A stretch of DNA of 64,000 bases from Bacillus subtilis subsp. subtilis. GTDB taxonomy: Bacteria; Pseudomonadota; Gammaproteobacteria; Xanthomonadales; Xanthomonadaceae. A model generated the notes under the pieces. That model searched no databases and was not told where the DNA came from. It saw nothing but the letters and a program-made list of their open reading frames with translations. The number at the start of each line of letters is the position of its first letter. Within the stretch, counting starts at the first letter, position 1. The position numbers were made by a program, and so were the translations under genes. The stretch is from positions 1 to 64,000 of the forward strand of contig JAHREJ010000010.1 in NCBI GenBank assembly GCA_021733645.1, given 5' to 3'. Positions 61,019 through 64,000 of this stretch are shown here, one piece after another.

Positions 61019-61327
61019 TCAGCCCTTGCGCGCCAGCCAGCCACGGCGCTTGAACCACACTTCCAGCGGCAGTGTCACCAGCGGCGGAATGGCCGCGAGC
61101 AGGGCCAGGCCCGCCACCCACCACGGCCAGCGCAACCGTACGGCGGCAAGCACGGTGACCACCACGTAGGCCATGAATGCAAAACCGTGCAGCGGCCCAA
61201 ACAACCGTACGCCGATCGTTGTCGGGTCGGCGGCGTGGTACTTGAAGTACATGCCCACCAGCAGCCCGGCCCAGGTCAGTGCTTCGATGAAGGCGACGGT
61301 GGCGAACACGCGGCCGATGGGGGTCAT
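61019..61327 (-). CDS. DUF3817-family membrane protein
   Basis: A 102-residue protein with three membrane helices (VFATVAFIEALTWAGLLVGMYF, GFAFMAYVVVTVLAAVRL, WWVAGLALLAAIPPLVTLPLEVWF). The GPLHGF motif and length fit DUF3817 proteins, function unknown. The ATG at 61327 is preferred. It converges on the nrd operon across 44 bp. Confidence 0.75.
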   Translation of the reverse strand: MTPIGRVFATVAFIEALTWAGLLVGMYFKYHAADPTTIGVRLFGPLHGFAFMAYVVVTVLAAVRLRWPWWVAGLALLAAIPPLVTLPLEVWFKRRGWLARKG

Positions 61328-61430
61328 TGCGGGAGGGGTGTTCAAATCAGGCTCGGCACGCGGGAAACAGGATCGCCATGATAACGGCGAACCGCGAATG
61401 CGACCCGTTTGCAGACGAGCTGCGATCAAC

Positions 61431-61456
61431 GGGCGTGCGCGCCCCCGCGCACGCCC
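61431..61456 (-). terminator. strong hairpin after the SDR gene
   Basis: GGGCGTGCGC and GCGCACGCCC form a 10-bp stem with a six-base loop, immediately downstream of the minus-strand SDR gene's stop. There is no T-run. Confidence 0.5.
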
Positions 61457-61462
61457 CCTTGC

Positions 61463-62224
61463 TCAGACGAACATGCCACCCGACGCTTCCACCCGCTGCG
61501 CATTGATCCAGGCCGTCGACGGCGACAGCAGCGCTGCGGCAACCGGGCCGATGTCGTCGGGTTGCCCGGCGCGACCCAGTGCGGTGATCGAGGCCACCAT
61601 GCCGTTGACGTGCTCGTCGTCGCGCACGCGGCCACCGCCGAAGTCGGTGGCGATCGCGCCGGGGGCGAGCGTGTTGGCACTGATCCCGCGCGCCCCCAGT
61701 TCCTTGGCCAGGTAGCGGGTGAACACCTCGATGCCGCCCTTCATCATCGCGTAGGCCGAACTGCCCGGCAGCGAGAAGCGCGCCAGCCCGCTGGAGACAT
61801 TGAGGATGCGCCCGCCATCGGCGATCAGCGGCAGCAGCGCCTGGGTAAGGAAATACGGGCCCTTCAGGTGCACCGCCACGGCGTGGTCGAACTGTTCGGG
61901 CGTGGTCTCGGCAATGCTCGCGTACAGGCCTTCGCCAGCGTTGTTGAGCAGGCCCTGCAGGTGGGTGGCATTCAACCCTTGCAGGGTCTGCCGCAGCCGG
62001 TCGGCAAAGGCGGCAAAGCTGCCGCTGTCGGCCACGTCGAGCGGCAAGGCGGCGGCACGGCGGCCGAGCGCCTGGATCTGCGCGACCACCTGACCGGCCG
62101 CGTCGGCCTGGCTGCGGTAGGTGATCACGATATCGGCGCCATCGGCGGCCAGCGCGAGGGCGGCATTGCGGCCCAGCCCGCGGCTGCCACCAGTGACCAG
62201 GACGATACGGGGGGAGCTGCTCAT
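61463..62224 (-). CDS. short-chain dehydrogenase/reductase
   Basis: A 253-residue SDR. The cofactor loop is TGGSRGLGRNAA, the NNAG motif is LLNNAGEG, and the active site has SSGLARFSLPGSSAYAMMKGG (Ser, Tyr, Lys). The start at 62224 gives MSSSPRIVLVTGG, typical for the family; a longer start is possible. It is divergent from a LysR gene across ~100 bp and is the likely target of that regulator. Substrate unknown. Confidence 0.88.
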   Translation of the reverse strand: MSSSPRIVLVTGGSRGLGRNAALALAADGADIVITYRSQADAAGQVVAQIQALGRRAAALPLDVADSGSFAAFADRLRQTLQGLNATHLQGLLNNAGEGLYASIAETTPEQFDHAVAVHLKGPYFLTQALLPLIADGGRILNVSSGLARFSLPGSSAYAMMKGGIEVFTRYLAKELGARGISANTLAPGAIATDFGGGRVRDDEHVNGMVASITALGRAGQPDDIGPVAAALLSPSTAWINAQRVEASGGMFV

Positions 62225-62326
62225 GTCGTTTCTCCAGCGGTAGGGTGTGGGCACAGACTATTGATCTTGCTTGATCGCATAAACTGCGTGATTCTGATTT
62301 GACTGTTCACAACGGACGACCAATTC

Positions 62327-63235
62327 ATGGACCGCCTGGACCAACTGCGCAGCTTCCTGCGTGTCGCCGAGCTGGGCTCGTTCACCGGCGCTGCCGACAG
62401 CCTTGGCCTGCCCAAAGCCAGTGTGTCGCTGGCGGTGCAACGGCTGGAGGCCGAAGTGGGCGTGCAACTGCTGCACCGGACCACCCGCCGGGTCCGGCTC
62501 AGTGCCGATGGCCTGCAGTTCCAGCAGCGCGCCCGCGACCTGCTCGATGACATGGAGGAGCTGCAAGGCATGTTCCGCCGCGATACCAGCCAGCTCAAGG
62601 GCCGGCTGCGCGTGGACATGTCCAGCGGCCTGGCCCGGCAACTGGTGATTCCGCAACTGCCCGGCTTCCTGGCGCTGCACCCGGGGCTGGAGATCGAGTT
62701 GAGCGGCACCGACCGCCGCGTTGATCTGGTCCGCGAAGGCTTCGACTGCGTGCTGCGGGTGGGAGGGCTGGATGACAACACCCTGGTGGCGCGGCCGCTG
62801 GGGCAGATGCAGATCGTCAACTGCGCCAGCCCGGCCTACCTGGCCGCGCACGGCACCCCGCGCCAGCTTGCCGACCTGGCCGGGCATGCGCTGGTGCATT
62901 ACGTGGGCACGCTGGGCCAGCGCTCTCCGGGGTTCGAGTATCCGGAGGGGCCGGGCTACCGCAGCCTGCCGATGCGCGGCGCAGTCACCGTCAACAGTGG
63001 CGAGGGCTACACCGCCGCCGCGCTGGCCGGGCTGGGCATCATCCAGGTGCCACGGCTGGGGGTGCGCGCGGCCTTGGCGGCCGGCAGCCTGGTGGAAGTG
63101 CTGCCGCAGCTGGCCGCCGAGCCGATGCCGGTGACGCTGCTGTATGCCCAGCGCCGGCATCTGCCGCAGCGGGTGACCGCGTTCATGGACTGGGTCGCCT
63201 CGATCCTTCAGCCGGCGCTGCTGCAGGCGGCCTGA
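62327..63235 (+). CDS. LysR-family transcriptional regulator
   Basis: A 302-residue regulator. The N-terminal winged helix (LRSFLRVAELGSFTGAADSLGLPKASVSLAV) is followed by an effector-binding domain (~90-300; ELSGTDRRVDLVREGFDC, LVARPLGQMQIVNCASP). It faces the SDR gene and by the common LysR pattern would control it. Confidence 0.9.
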   Translation: MDRLDQLRSFLRVAELGSFTGAADSLGLPKASVSLAVQRLEAEVGVQLLHRTTRRVRLSADGLQFQQRARDLLDDMEELQGMFRRDTSQLKGRLRVDMSSGLARQLVIPQLPGFLALHPGLEIELSGTDRRVDLVREGFDCVLRVGGLDDNTLVARPLGQMQIVNCASPAYLAAHGTPRQLADLAGHALVHYVGTLGQRSPGFEYPEGPGYRSLPMRGAVTVNSGEGYTAAALAGLGIIQVPRLGVRAALAAGSLVEVLPQLAAEPMPVTLLYAQRRHLPQRVTAFMDWVASILQPALLQAA

Positions 63236-63250
63236 ACGTCCGCAGCCGGT

Positions 63251-63286
63251 TGCACGTTTATGCACACTTTGACGTGCAAACGTGCA
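63251..63286. promoter_or_regulatory. repeated TGCAC motifs upstream of the DeoR gene
   Basis: TGCACGTTT at 63251 and AAACGTGCA at 63278 form a 9-bp inverted repeat, with further TGCAC and GTGCA copies between and after. It lies in an AT-rich stretch with a TATAGT at 63307, about 90 bp before the DeoR-family start, and is a candidate operator. Confidence 0.5.
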
Positions 63287-63395
63287 CACATGAGGGCGTA
63301 CTTGTGTATAGTTGCGGCAACCATCGTCCAAATGCGTGCGCGTTTTCGCATGTTTTGGCGAAACCTCCTCGTTGCCCCTCTCTGTCGAGCTGCTG

Positions 63396-64000
63396 ATGAC
63401 CTCCGAACCTCTTCCTGGCGAACGCCAACAGACCATCCTGCGCCTGCTGCGTGAGCAGGGACGCGTGGTTTCGGCCCAGTTGGCGGTGCAGATGGCCGTG
63501 TCGGAAGACTCGATCCGCCGTGACCTGCGCGACCTGGCCAGCCAGGGGCTGTGCCGCAAGGTCTATGGCGGCGCCCTGCCGGCCACGCCGGCGTTTCCGC
63601 CCCTGGCCGACCGCCATGCGGTGCAACGCGAACAGAAGCAGGCCCTGGCCCGCGCCGCGGCCGCGCAGGTCCGGCCGGGCGAGCGGGTGCTGCTGGATGC
63701 CGGGTCCACCAACAGTGCCATCGCGGCCTGCCTGCCCGCCGGGCACGGCATCACCGTGGTGACCAACGCACCGGACATCGCCCTGCTGTTGATGGCACGC
63801 AGCGGGATCGAGGTGAGCCTGATCGGCGGCCGGCTGGACCCGCGCATCGGCGCGGCGGTGGGCGCACAGGCCGTTGAGGCGGTCGCAGCACTGCGCGTCC
63901 AGGTGTATTTCATCGGCACCTGCGCGGTCGATGCGCAAGGCGGGATCTGGGCCGAGGACGGCGAAGAAGCCGCGCTCAAGCGCGCCATGCTGGCGGCAAG
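63396..64000 (+). CDS. DeoR-family transcriptional regulator (3' end outside window)
   Basis: The first ~201 residues of a DeoR/GlpR-type regulator. The N-terminal winged helix is GERQQTILRLLREQGRVV ... VSEDSIRRDLRDLASQG, and the effector domain has VLLDAGSTNSAIAACL, VVTNAPDIA and LIGGRLDPRIGAAVG, as in sugar-phosphate-responsive members. The gene is cut by the window end, so the regulated sugar operon is not visible. The repeated TGCAC sites upstream may be autoregulatory. Confidence 0.88.
   Translation, partial: MTSEPLPGERQQTILRLLREQGRVVSAQLAVQMAVSEDSIRRDLRDLASQGLCRKVYGGALPATPAFPPLADRHAVQREQKQALARAAAAQVRPGERVLLDAGSTNSAIAACLPAGHGITVVTNAPDIALLLMARSGIEVSLIGGRLDPRIGAAVGAQAVEAVAALRVQVYFIGTCAVDAQGGIWAEDGEEAALKRAMLAA

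Overview
This is GC-rich DNA (roughly two thirds G+C) from a gammaproteobacterium of the Xanthomonadaceae, most likely a Stenotrophomonas. The pointers are an enterobactin-type siderophore operon with a split EntB, the DUF3348/DUF802/OmpA/DUF2894 gene set, a Xanthomonas-type prolyl iminopeptidase and GTAG-associated palindromes. I saw no rRNA, tRNA, CRISPR array, insertion sequence or phage gene. All calls come from reading the sequence; no database search was run.

Layout. 1-9.8 kb: end of a TonB-dependent receptor, an alpha/beta hydrolase, a MaoC-like hydratase, a large hybrid kinase with a sodium/solute-symporter domain, a LuxR-type response regulator, a 3-hydroxybutyrate-oligomer hydrolase and an acyl-CoA ligase. 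Together these look like a locus that takes up, cleaves, activates and senses hydroxyalkanoate or short-chain acids. 9.9-19.8 kb: a 1231-residue outer-membrane barrel protein coupled to a 2058-residue DUF11-repeat/OmpA surface protein. 20.2-26 kb: a small lipoprotein, a QseBC/PmrAB-like two-component pair, and an SPFH/zinc-ribbon/small-membrane-protein trio. 26-32.1 kb: tyrosinase, prolyl iminopeptidase, a lipoprotein, the AzlCD branched-chain amino acid exporter facing an Lrp regulator, and a 3-methyladenine DNA glycosylase.

32.2-36.5 kb holds the most unusual unit: four tightly packed genes encoding a MotA/ExbB-like channel protein with a very long helical tail, a MotB-like peptidoglycan-binding partner and two soluble proteins of unknown function. 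The core architecture resembles the Zorya ZorAB motor, but no recognisable effector is present. 36.5-42.5 kb is a magnesium locus: a short leader ORF beginning MDPDP (like MgtL), a 99-residue protein, MgtA, MgtC, then a FixL/FixJ-like kinase and regulator. A thioredoxin-fold lipoprotein follows.

44.2-53.9 kb is a seven-gene catecholate siderophore operon on the minus strand (exporter, EntC, EntE, isochorismatase, aryl carrier protein, EntF, EntA), nearly all joined by ATGA overlaps, with a Fur-box-like sequence upstream. 54-56.1 kb carries an orphan ATP synthase epsilon-like gene and a DASS anion transporter. A 50-bp inverted repeat separates this from the class Ia ribonucleotide reductase operon (nrdA, nrdB, flavodoxin, thioredoxin-like), preceded by NrdR-box-like sequences. 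The window closes with a DUF3817 membrane protein, a divergent SDR/LysR pair and the start of a DeoR-family regulator. The first 28 bases are a perfect inverted copy of bases 81-108 and are probably an assembly or read artefact.
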